Source of the DNA: an uncultured Prevotellaceae bacterium
Lineage (GTDB): Bacteria; Bacteroidota; Bacteroidia; Bacteroidales; Bacteroidaceae
Reading direction: 5' to 3'
Length of the DNA: 5,805 bases
NCBI GenBank assembly: GCA_958404085.1
Contig: CATXZX010000143.1
Coordinates: 1 to 5,805 of the forward strand
In this document: piece by piece, positions 1 through 5,805 of the stretch
How the letters are laid out: each line of letters starts with the position of its first letter
How positions within the stretch are numbered: the first letter of the stretch is position 1
Made by a program: the position numbers and the translations under genes
Notes under the pieces: generated by a model
Seen by the model: only the letters and a program-made list of their open reading frames with translations
The model's database searches: none
Told to the model about the DNA's origin: nothing

Positions 1-701
1 TTCAGACCGTCCAGCCCTTCAATCATAAACTTGTTTTGCAGAAACTCCAATCCTCCGTCCCATTGCTTCTCGGTACGCACCAATATACGGAAGTCGAATA
101 GCGTACCGATTTTCATGTGGTCGTTTTCCGTTCTCGCTTTTTCGTTGATTACAGATAACTTATTACCAAGTATCTCTATATCATCACTTACCACACCATC
201 CAGCTTTAAAGGATTGGGGCGCAATCCGGTTTCGCTGTCTTTCGGGGCTTTCCGGTTCAAATACTCCAAATCTTTGGTGAAGCGTTCGATGAAAGTATTG
301 TTCTTCTCTATCTCCTCGGTAAACTCCTTGAGCTTCCCTCTGGCATTTCCCTTGCTGCGTTGGAAGGCTTGCTTCTCGCTTTCGAGTACAACCTGCTTCT
401 TTTCCAGCTTTGCTTTCTCCAACAGGTCATCATTGCCGGAGAGCATGGCCACATATTCGCTATAATTGCTCCCGCTGCTCTCATCAATCCCCCCTTCGTC
501 AAGGGTACGTGTGGCCAGATTGCAGGATTTCATCTGGTGGATGAACACGGATTTATTTTGAAGCGTATTGAAACGGTAACTATCCAAAGACCTTTGGACT
601 GCGTAAATAAAGCAGTCCACCGTATTGTTGGCATATTCTTTGGCAACGATATTTCCGGCACGGGCAGGTCTTCCATTCCGCTGTTCCAGATCGGATGGCC
701 T
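1..701 (-). pseudogene. C-terminal remnant of the methylase-helicase after the second TGA, continuing past the window
   Basis: Directly after TGA 704-702 the same frame continues for 233 codons to the window edge without another stop. It begins RPSDLEQRNGRPARAGN, which supplies SNF2 motif VI (QRNGRPAR, 683-660) with its arginine finger candidates. This is followed by 'NTVDCFIYAVQRSLDSYRFN' and then 'SVFIHQMKS'. The segment 'TRTLDEGGIDESSGSNYSEY' leads into a long charged coiled coil (nucleotides about 422-255), and an alpha/beta stretch 'KIGTLFDFRILVRTEKQWDGGLEF' ends the visible part. These blocks are standard in the C-terminal third of this family. No good start codon with a conserved N-terminal boundary is present, so independent translation of a useful protein is unlikely. 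It would be made only by read-through of the TGA. Confidence 0.8.
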
Positions 702-3700
702 TCAGGGGACATCCAGATGATGGCTTGCCACAGCACGAACCTGTGCGTTCACCCCGGTTCCCAACTTCTGGGTAGAGCCGAACAGAACCCGTATCTTTCC
801 GCTGTTCATCTCGTCGAACATCTCTTTTCGAGCCTTGTCGGTGGTTGCCTCTTGAATAAATCGAATCTGATGTCGGGGGATGTTATGGTCTTCCATCAGC
901 TTGCGTTTTATCTCACTATATATATTCCACTGATCCGGTTTATAAGTACCTAAATCGGAGTAAACAAATTGAGTCCCTTTCACTTCAAGATATTTGTAGT
1001 AATACTCAGCTATCTTGTCTGCACAATAGGAAGCCTTGTTTCCGGGGTTATCTCCGTATTTCATATCTATCAGTCGCATATCTAGCGACATCTTGCTGGC
1101 GCAGGTCGTGGCTATCAGCATCTTTGCACTCTCTTCCGAGTCCGACAAGGGCGGCCTGTCAATGAATGTTGCGTCTCCCGTTTCGGCAAACGCCATCAGT
1201 TTTTCAATATACACCTCCTGATCCGGTGTGGGTGGAATACTGACAAGTTGTTCATTCAGCCTCGGTTTGTCCACTCCGACATCCTCGGCTGTTTTATAGT
1301 CCGTTATCTCCGCGTAGAAATTGGCAAGTTCCGGTACTTTGATGAAGTATCTGAACCGTTCCTTCTGCACAATCTTATTCGTTACCGAAAACTCAAAGTC
1401 GGTTGTCTTCTTGGCGAATACGGCGGCCCATCCGTCAAAACAAGTGATACCCTGTCTCTCCATCTCTTTCGGACGCAGGTATTTGAATAGCAGATAGAGT
1501 TCTGTCAGTGAATTGGAAATGGTCGTACCCGACAAGAAAGTCGCTCCCAAATCCTTTCCTGTTCTCTCCTGCATGGTGCGGATGGCAAACAATAGGTTCA
1601 TCGCTTTCTGGCTTCCTTCGGGGTTTCCGAGGCCCGAAACCCGTGCGTGACGGGTGTTGAACATCAAGTTCTTGAAGGCATGAGATTCATCAATAAACAG
1701 GTGGTCAATACCCATTTGTCTGAAATCAATCACGTCATCCGTCCGGTCTTTGATGTCCTGTTCCAACTTTTCCAGCTTCGCTTCCAGATTCTCTTTTCTC
1801 TTTTCCAGACCGCGTTTAACCCAACCGCTCACCTCGTTTCCCTCCTGCTCGAATACGGCGAGGCTTTCGTCTATGCTGTCAATCTCCTTTCCGTATATCT
1901 GCTGCTGCATTTCGGGAGACTGTGGTATCTTCCCGAATTGGTCGTGCGTCAGGATGATGCAATCCCAATTATTGTTTTTGATGTCGTGGAAGATACGGAC
2001 GCGGTTCTCCGGCGTGAAATCCTCCTTACCCGGATAGAGGATTTTGGCGTTGGGATAAGCCCGTTTGAATGTATCGGCAATCTCATGCACGTTACTTTTT
2101 AGCCCGATTATCATAGGTTTGTTGGCCAATCCGAGGCGTTTCATCTCGAAAGTGCTGATACACATGATAAGCGTCTTTCCGGTTCCCACGGCATGGTCGA
2201 TGATGCCGCCGCCGTTCTGTATCAGCATCCACGCGGCGTTCTTCTGGCTATCATACAAAGACGGGATACCCAAACCTTTCAGGTCAAGGAACGGGAATGT
2301 CTGGTGCGAGCCGTCGTAGGCGGGACGCACGAAGCAGTTGAATTTATGGTTGTACCTGTCCGCAAGTTCCTGCTTAAATTCGGGTAGCTGCTCATTCAAC
2401 CAACCGGTGAAAGCACCGCGTATCTCGTTGATTTTAGCGTCCGCAAGCTGTATGGCATCGGCGTCGCGTTCCTTTATCTTGTTGCCCTCCTCGTCCTCCA
2501 CGGTTTTGGTAATGTCCGGGACGGTATTGTGGAGCGCGTGCTTAAACAGGTCGTTCCCGTAAAAGTTACGGCCTTCACCTTTCACGAAATACTTGTCCGT
2601 GATATTGGCGTTAGATTCCTTGCAACTGACGCTGAACTCATCCACGCTTTCCGTGTAATGGATGGATACCTTTGTCTGGAACAGGTAAGTAGCAAACTCC
2701 TCATAGATGGCGGTCGGGAGCCACCGCTCTCCAAAATTAAAATCAATCAGGTCGAAAATGATGGGTTCGGGAAATGCTTCCTTCAGGGCTTTCAGTGAAG
2801 CCTTGCTTTCCCCGTCTTCGGGATGGGTTTTCAGATACTCTTCTATCCAATCGGCTTTCGCCACCACATTTCCGGCAATGAAGCGGTCCTTAATCTCATA
2901 ATTCCTCATCATGGGATTGTAGAACAGGCGGTTTTTGAGCTGGTGCAATAAATCGTCCCTCTCAATATCCGACAGGTCTTTCATGTAGTCCAGATTCACC
3001 TCTCCGAATTTATTGAGCGAGGCGACAAGTGCTTCCTCTGCCGTATCTACATGAACCGTCTCATTCGGGTTGAAGGAAACGGGGACGGTGAAAATATCGG
3101 ACTTCTGGCTTTTCCCGTTCACAAACCTTTCCAGTGATAGCATTTCCCGCCCTCCGGCATCCATCAGGATAAACTGGGAGTTGTCTTTACCGTTGACGGG
3201 ACCGAACATACGGGAGAAACGGTCGTATTGCTTGTTCAGTTCTTCCCGTAGTTCCGGCTGTTCGGCCTCGGTTTCCGCTTCCTTATTATATAGCCTGTGA
3301 TAGGCTTCACGCAAAGGAATGTAATAATCGGCACGGTATTGCTGGGTAACGGTCAGTTTGAGGGGATGAAATTCCGCTGACGGGGTGTTTACTTTCCGCA
3401 GGAAACCGTACTGCTCATCCTCTTTCACCAATGAACCGTTTTTGTATTCGGGCAATATCTCTCCCGCAAACGGGCGGGGTTCCATCTGCTTTTTCCTTTC
3501 CTCCTCCATCGCCTGCCTTTTGGCTTCCCACCGCTTTTCTTCCTCGATTCTTCTTTCATCCGAAAAGGTTTCCTCCTGTGCCTGCTCAAATAGATTTCCT
3601 TGTGAGAACAGGTCGAACATTTCGGACCGGTTCTCTTTGGGGCGGGATTTTCGGGGCGCGGCACGTTGTGGTTCGGGAGCTTGCCGTTCCGTTTCTGTAC

Positions 3701-4778
3701 CTTCATCCTGAAAAGCCTCGAACAGGTTGAGCGCAGGTTCATAGGCAGGGAAGGGAGAAAGAGGTTCTTCCTTTGGTAGAATTGCTTCTGTCTGTACACT
3801 AACCTTTTCCTCTTGCTTCTGCTGTGCCCGGCCACTCTCGTATAAATTCAAATCCAGATGTTGGCTTACGTCCTTTATAAGCACCTTCTTCAACGCTTCG
3901 CCTATCTCTTCCATACTTCCGTCATGGATAAAGTTCATGGCGGGCTGGCCGTACATGTTCATTCCCTTCTTGACGGATGTATAAATCACATGGTCCAGGT
4001 CTTTATAGGAATTATTGATGTAAATGCCATCGGATAACGTGCGTGTCTCAATGAAATTCAACTCATTTTCCGTCAATTCCTGTTTGCCAGTATGCTTTTG
4101 CAGGATAATCAGGTCGCTACTGACCTCGGTTCCGGCATCGGTAAAGAGATTATTCGGCAGGCGGACGGTAGAAACCAAACGGGTGTGGTTCATCAGCCAT
4201 TCACGGACGGGGCGGTTGCGCATGGAATCCATTATGCCCGTGCTGGTAATGTAGGCCAGTATTCCTCCCTCACGAAGCGCGTCCACACCTTTCAGAAAGA
4301 AATAATTATGTACCGCGCCGAGAGCGAACCGTCGTATCTCATCATCGCTTTTGTCGAAATCACGGTCATAGACTTTTGTATCCCCGAAGGGAATATTGGA
4401 AGATACCACATCGAAATAATTCGTATAGTGGGGCTGTATCGTCTGGAAGCTGTCAATCGTCACGCTATCCTGTGGACAGAGGGCGGACAGAAGTCTTCCC
4501 GTCAGTTTGTCTTTCTCGAAGCTATGGATTTCCATCGCCTTTGTACCCTCTCTGAACTGTTCCGCAAAAACGCCCATACCTGCTGACGGGTCGAGGAACC
4601 GCTGCGGGATGACTCCATTCTCCTGCAAGGACTCGCTGATGGCTTTTACCACCTCGTCCGGTGTATAGAAGGCCGTCAGTACGGAGTTTTTAAGACTTTG
4701 GATATACTGCTTGTATTCTTGTTCATCCGCAGAATACTCCCGTAACAGTTCATGCAGCAGGCGGACTTGTGGGAACAA
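702..4778 (-). CDS. N6-adenine methylase-helicase, central open segment (1358 aa if restarted at TTG 4778)
   Basis: This is the longest uninterrupted stretch. The nearest plausible restart is TTG at 4778, preceded by the purine-rich AGGACAGAAAAGGAA; the first in-frame ATG lies inside methylase motif I and would destroy it. Residues here count from that TTG. The methyltransferase has SAM-binding DPSAGMG (63-69), FDVVSSNIPFGD (122-133, motif IV with NIPF instead of NPPF/Y), 'EGGILAYITSTG' (170-181), and 'VRLPNNLF' followed by 'SSDLIILQKH', an HsdM-like Rossmann layout. Residues 315-440 are Gln/Glu/Pro-rich linker with a charged helix (407-435). Walker A GTGKT is 865-869, with K868 as the ATP-binding lysine. 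A coiled coil (about 968-1015) precedes DESH (1030-1033). SGTT (1083-1086) and GSTQKLGTGVNAQ (1334-1346) follow. The protein ends '...ASHHLDVP' at TGA 704-702, just before motif VI, so the ATPase should be inactive if translation stops here. The methylase half could still fold. Confidence 0.85.
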   Translation of the reverse strand: MFPQVRLLHELLREYSADEQEYKQYIQSLKNSVLTAFYTPDEVVKAISESLQENGVIPQRFLDPSAGMGVFAEQFREGTKAMEIHSFEKDKLTGRLLSALCPQDSVTIDSFQTIQPHYTNYFDVVSSNIPFGDTKVYDRDFDKSDDEIRRFALGAVHNYFFLKGVDALREGGILAYITSTGIMDSMRNRPVREWLMNHTRLVSTVRLPNNLFTDAGTEVSSDLIILQKHTGKQELTENELNFIETRTLSDGIYINNSYKDLDHVIYTSVKKGMNMYGQPAMNFIHDGSMEEIGEALKKVLIKDVSQHLDLNLYESGRAQQKQEEKVSVQTEAILPKEEPLSPFPAYEPALNLFEAFQDEGTETERQAPEPQRAAPRKSRPKENRSEMFDLFSQGNLFEQAQEETFSDERRIEEEKRWEAKRQAMEEERKKQMEPRPFAGEILPEYKNGSLVKEDEQYGFLRKVNTPSAEFHPLKLTVTQQYRADYYIPLREAYHRLYNKEAETEAEQPELREELNKQYDRFSRMFGPVNGKDNSQFILMDAGGREMLSLERFVNGKSQKSDIFTVPVSFNPNETVHVDTAEEALVASLNKFGEVNLDYMKDLSDIERDDLLHQLKNRLFYNPMMRNYEIKDRFIAGNVVAKADWIEEYLKTHPEDGESKASLKALKEAFPEPIIFDLIDFNFGERWLPTAIYEEFATYLFQTKVSIHYTESVDEFSVSCKESNANITDKYFVKGEGRNFYGNDLFKHALHNTVPDITKTVEDEEGNKIKERDADAIQLADAKINEIRGAFTGWLNEQLPEFKQELADRYNHKFNCFVRPAYDGSHQTFPFLDLKGLGIPSLYDSQKNAAWMLIQNGGGIIDHAVGTGKTLIMCISTFEMKRLGLANKPMIIGLKSNVHEIADTFKRAYPNAKILYPGKEDFTPENRVRIFHDIKNNNWDCIILTHDQFGKIPQSPEMQQQIYGKEIDSIDESLAVFEQEGNEVSGWVKRGLEKRKENLEAKLEKLEQDIKDRTDDVIDFRQMGIDHLFIDESHAFKNLMFNTRHARVSGLGNPEGSQKAMNLLFAIRTMQERTGKDLGATFLSGTTISNSLTELYLLFKYLRPKEMERQGITCFDGWAAVFAKKTTDFEFSVTNKIVQKERFRYFIKVPELANFYAEITDYKTAEDVGVDKPRLNEQLVSIPPTPDQEVYIEKLMAFAETGDATFIDRPPLSDSEESAKMLIATTCASKMSLDMRLIDMKYGDNPGNKASYCADKIAEYYYKYLEVKGTQFVYSDLGTYKPDQWNIYSEIKRKLMEDHNIPRHQIRFIQEATTDKARKEMFDEMNSGKIRVLFGSTQKLGTGVNAQVRAVASHHLDVP

Positions 4779-4793
4779 TTCCTTTTCTGTCCT

Positions 4794-4973
4794 TCATTTT
4801 TCAATATCCGTGTCTTTCTCTGCCGGATTGAGGATACATTTCAAGCCGCCGAAACCGGAATAGGCTTTTAATACGTTACGTCCCTTTTCAGTGGCACAGG
4901 CTTCGGGCCGCATGAAGAGTTGTTCGAGCGCGGCGATGTTGTCCGCTAAATGTTTTCGTTTATTATAGGCCAT
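4794..4973 (-). CDS. N-terminal fragment of the methylase-helicase, ended by a premature TGA
   Basis: Starting at ATG 4973, 59 residues are encoded before TGA at 4796-4794. The peptide opens MAYNKRKHLADNIAALEQLF and contains 'LKAYSGFGGLKCILNP', the conserved N-terminal signature of this methylase-helicase family. The text then runs 'DTDIEK-stop-RTEKELFPQVRLLHEL', where homologues keep a Trp before an acidic, LFP-containing helix, so the TGA most likely replaces TGG. The ATG lies inside the last codons of the DUF1896 gene (overlap ATGGCCTATAA, 4973-4963) and has no good Shine-Dalgarno sequence, so coupling to DUF1896 translation is likely. The fragment alone holds no catalytic motif. The same reading frame resumes directly after the stop, with no indel. 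Confidence 0.75.
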   Translation of the reverse strand: MAYNKRKHLADNIAALEQLFMRPEACATEKGRNVLKAYSGFGGLKCILNPAEKDTDIEK

Positions 4974-5403
4974 GTTGTTCGATATAAAATTGGATGAAAC
5001 CTGTCAGTTCGATGGTAAGGGTACGGTATAAGGGGGATGTCCCGAAATCATCGCCGATGGGATATTTCCCAAAAACGGCTTCGGCGGGTTGTAGTACTTT
5101 CAGGCAGAAAGAGGTACGCCGACGTGGCTCCACTTCGGGAAACCATTCCGAGACGACCTCGAAAATGGTATCGAATTTGGAGAAACGCAGGTCTTGATAA
5201 AGAACGGCGTTTGCCAGTTCCAACGCTTGTGCGACGGAAAGACCACCACGTACCATACGCTCGTAAGTATCGGCCGCACTGTCGGCACGTACCGCTATCA
5301 GGTTCTTGTCGCTTGCCAATAAGGGGTGACTATCCTTTAAAAAAAGAAAGAGAGCTGCCGCGAAATAGGACAGTTCTCTTCTATCGTTTCTTTTCTTGTT
5401 CAT
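4963..5403 (-). CDS. DUF1896 family protein
   Basis: This is an intact 146-residue protein from ATG at 5403 to TAA at 4965-4963. It matches the DUF1896 pattern across its length. Residues 10-29 are 'ELSYF...LFLFLKDSHPLL'; 34-64 are 'NLIAVRADSAADTYERM..GLS..QALELA'; 'LYQDLRFSKFDTI' precedes an acidic 'SEWFPEVEP' segment; the C-terminal third is 'FGKYPIGDDF' and 'LTIELTGFIQFYIEQHGL'. It is predicted to be all-helical and soluble. The hydrophobic stretch near the N-terminus is an amphipathic helix rather than a signal peptide. The length is normal for the family, which has no assigned activity and is found mainly on Bacteroidales mobile elements. An upstream in-frame TTG at 5472 lies inside the terminator stem, and only the ATG gives the conserved N-terminus. 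The start is preceded by an A/T-rich leader without a clear Shine-Dalgarno site, as is common in Bacteroidetes. The stop overlaps the next gene's start by 11 bp, which suggests co-transcription and translational coupling. Confidence 0.92.
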   Translation of the reverse strand: MNKKRNDRRELSYFAAALFLFLKDSHPLLASDKNLIAVRADSAADTYERMVRGGLSVAQALELANAVLYQDLRFSKFDTIFEVVSEWFPEVEPRRRTSFCLKVLQPAEAVFGKYPIGDDFGTSPLYRTLTIELTGFIQFYIEQHGL

Positions 5404-5440
5404 ACGTGTACTTTGTTTAATAAGTTGGGAATGAATGATT

Positions 5441-5483
5441 AAAAAAGATATACCCGATTCGCGTGAAACCAATCGGGTATATC
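5441..5483 (-). terminator. Rho-independent terminator after the DUF3945-like gene
   Basis: Two 13-base arms, 5483-5471 and 5459-5447, are perfect inverted repeats (GATATACCCGATT / AATCGGGTATATC) around an 11-base loop. On the minus strand the second arm is followed at once by six T residues (5446-5441). There is no matching T tract on the other side, so the signal acts on minus-strand transcripts only. It lies 21 bases after the DUF3945-like stop and 37 bases before the DUF1896 start. It should therefore end or attenuate the upstream transcript and separate it from the DUF1896/methylase-helicase unit. Confidence 0.82.
5443..5473 (-). promoter_or_regulatory. Weak candidate Bacteroides-type promoter for the DUF1896 gene
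   Basis: Minus-strand TATCTTTT (5450-5443) matches the Bacteroides -7 consensus TAnnTTTG except at its last base. ATTG (5473-5470) lies 19 bp upstream, at the usual spacing for the TTTG -33 element, with one mismatch. The two boxes overlap the terminator hairpin and its T tract. Transcription would start about 30 bases before the DUF1896 ATG. This is a weak pattern match; the alternative is that the downstream genes depend on read-through of the hairpin. Confidence 0.22.
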
Positions 5484-5504
5484 GTGTGGATAACAGTTTG
5501 CGGA

Positions 5505-5805
5505 TTAACCGATGGAGAGTTTGCTCTTGCTGGTCTTCGCTTTGAATGGGGCTACATGGCGCGCTGTTTTCTGCTGGGCTTTCTTCTCCTTCCCCTCGGT
5601 GAGCTGCGGTTTGTACTCGCGGGCGTTCTTGCCGATGAGCAGATTGTTGCTCTTGTTGCTGAAACGGACGTCATCGGAGAATAACTGTTTGGTCCTCGGA
5701 TTGCGCATATTCTCAATGAAGACCATCCCGTGATTTTCAAGTATCTTTTTCTGTTCGGGAGGTACTTTCGCTCCGAGAATGGTTTCGCTGATTCGCAGCT
5801 TCTCA
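5505..5805 (-). CDS. DUF3945-like protein, C-terminal part (5' end outside window)
   Basis: The frame is open from the right window edge to a TAA at 5507-5505 and gives the last 99 residues of a longer protein. The visible part begins with a compact unit of about 55 residues: a short helix (KLRISETILG), a 'PPEQKKILENHG' segment, then 'VFIENMRNPRTKQLF' leading into a beta-like stretch. This resembles one DUF3945 repeat of Bacteroidales mobile-element proteins, whose pattern is roughly 'L...qk..L..G..v.ie.M..pkt...f...V'. A Lys/Gln-rich basic tail of about 40 residues follows, ending in KSKLSIG. It looks disordered and could contact nucleic acid, but that is inference. The function of DUF3945 is unknown. 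The gene often lies just upstream of DUF1896 and a large methylase-helicase on conjugative elements, which fits this context. I saw no enzymatic motif. The family call is from pattern memory and the alignment should be checked. Confidence 0.72.
   Translation of the reverse strand, partial: EKLRISETILGAKVPPEQKKILENHGMVFIENMRNPRTKQLFSDDVRFSNKSNNLLIGKNAREYKPQLTEGKEKKAQQKTARHVAPFKAKTSKSKLSIG

Larger units (their letters stand above)
1..4973 (-). pseudogene. Giant N6-adenine methylase / SNF2-type helicase fusion, interrupted by two in-frame TGA codons, 3' end outside window
   Basis: From ATG at 4973 one frame continues to the left edge for 1657 codons, broken only by TGA at 4796-4794 (codon 60) and 704-702 (codon 1424). 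The order, with ATG 4973 as residue 1, is: conserved YSGFGG segment (38-43); N6-adenine methyltransferase with DPSAGMG (128-134) and NIPF (193-196); a low-complexity linker (about 380-505); a conserved middle region without a recognised enzyme motif; an SNF2/DEAH helicase with GTGKT (930-934), DESH (1095-1098), SGTT (1148-1151), motif V (1399-1411) and motif VI QRNGRPAR (1431-1438); and a coiled-coil tail (1518-1573). The fusion is typical of Bacteroidales conjugative elements, where homologues are, from memory, about 1,900-2,000 residues, so a few hundred residues lie outside the window. It is related in layout to phage DarB-type antirestriction proteins. Conventional decoding yields only fragments. 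The lack of any frameshift suggests recent inactivation, or that UGA is read as Trp. Confidence 0.85.
5404..5504 (-). other. Intergenic region between the DUF3945-like and DUF1896 genes
   Basis: These 101 bases are the only non-coding stretch in the window. Apart from the terminator and the weak promoter candidate, they hold an A/T-rich leader (about 5440-5404) before the DUF1896 ATG. I see no Shine-Dalgarno site, riboswitch-like fold, tRNA or direct repeat. Confidence 0.7.

Noticed and set aside
702..704. UGA as a selenocysteine codon
   Set aside because: The family residue here is Trp, not Cys. I saw no convincing SECIS-like hairpin after the codon, and an SNF2 helicase has no redox site at this position.
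530..736. 68-codon minus-strand frame spanning the second TGA
   Set aside because: It is a different frame from the conserved one. The motif VI text RPSDLEQRNGRPAR appears only in the frame of the giant gene, so there is no frameshift here.
360..953. 197-codon open frame on the plus strand
   Set aside because: It lies antisense to the helicase motif V/VI region, which is clearly conserved on the minus strand. Its translation has no recognisable domain, and it is a shadow of codon bias opposite a real gene.
3425..3835. 136-codon minus-strand frame, very rich in Arg, Lys and Pro
   Set aside because: It is an out-of-frame reading of the repetitive linker of the giant protein. The composition is an artefact of shifted Glu/Gln/Pro codons.
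4092..4586. 164-codon plus-strand open frame, and similar plus-strand frames at 1647-2102 and 3385-3711
   Set aside because: All are antisense to methylase or helicase coding sequence and show no family resemblance or start signals.
702..4796. Sequence-specific hypermutation of TGGAGG to TGAAGG
   Set aside because: Both stops have this context, but other coding-strand TGGAGG sites in the same gene (2500-2495 and 3508-3503) are unchanged, so a general deaminase or mutator pattern is not supported.
5404..5472. N-terminal extension of the DUF1896 protein to TTG 5472
   Set aside because: The start would lie inside the terminator stem, and the added 23 residues match nothing in the family. ATG 5403 gives the normal length and N-terminus.
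5447..5483. The 13-bp palindrome as an attachment site or operator
   Set aside because: The immediate T6 run on one side and its position just after a stop codon are better explained by a terminator. No integrase gene or second copy is in the window.

Overview
All the coding sense in this window lies on the minus strand, so it reads from right to left. The gene set is DUF3945-type protein, then DUF1896 protein, then a giant N6-adenine methylase/SNF2-helicase fusion. This matches the accessory cargo of CTnDOT-like integrative conjugative elements in gut Bacteroidales (Bacteroides, Parabacteroides and relatives). Assignment to that group rests on recognising the protein families. Supporting signs are A-rich leaders without strong Shine-Dalgarno sites and the moderate GC content. 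No integrase, relaxase or tra gene is visible, so the conjugative-element context is inferred.

Layout, right to left. (1) 5805-5505: the last 99 codons of a DUF3945-like protein that begins beyond the window. (2) 5504-5404: a short intergenic region holding a perfect 13-bp hairpin followed by six T residues, read as a rho-independent terminator, with a weak Bacteroides-type promoter candidate laid over it. (3) 5403-4963: an intact 146-aa DUF1896 protein. (4) 4973-1: one continuous reading frame of at least 1657 codons, overlapping the DUF1896 gene by 11 bp and running off the left edge. It encodes an N-terminal YSGFGG segment, an N6-adenine methyltransferase, a disordered charged linker, a conserved middle region, an SNF2/DEAH-type helicase, and a coiled-coil tail.

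The most striking observation is that this giant frame has no frameshift but carries exactly two in-frame stops. Both are TGA, both fall where Trp (TGG) is expected, and both are followed by AGG. One sits at codon 60. The other, at codon 1424, replaces the Trp of the helicase 'PWRP' motif just before the arginine-bearing motif VI. Read conventionally, the gene is broken into three pieces: a 59-aa leader, a 1358-aa methylase-helicase lacking motif VI, and a C-terminal remnant. Recent decay is the default explanation. UGA read-through or reassignment to Trp is a testable alternative, because both genuine stops visible here are TAA.

The likely role of the giant protein is DNA modification or remodelling on a mobile element. 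By analogy with the phage P1 DarB-type methylase-helicase fusions, it may protect incoming DNA from host restriction. That function is inferred, not shown. DUF1896 and DUF3945 have no assigned function.
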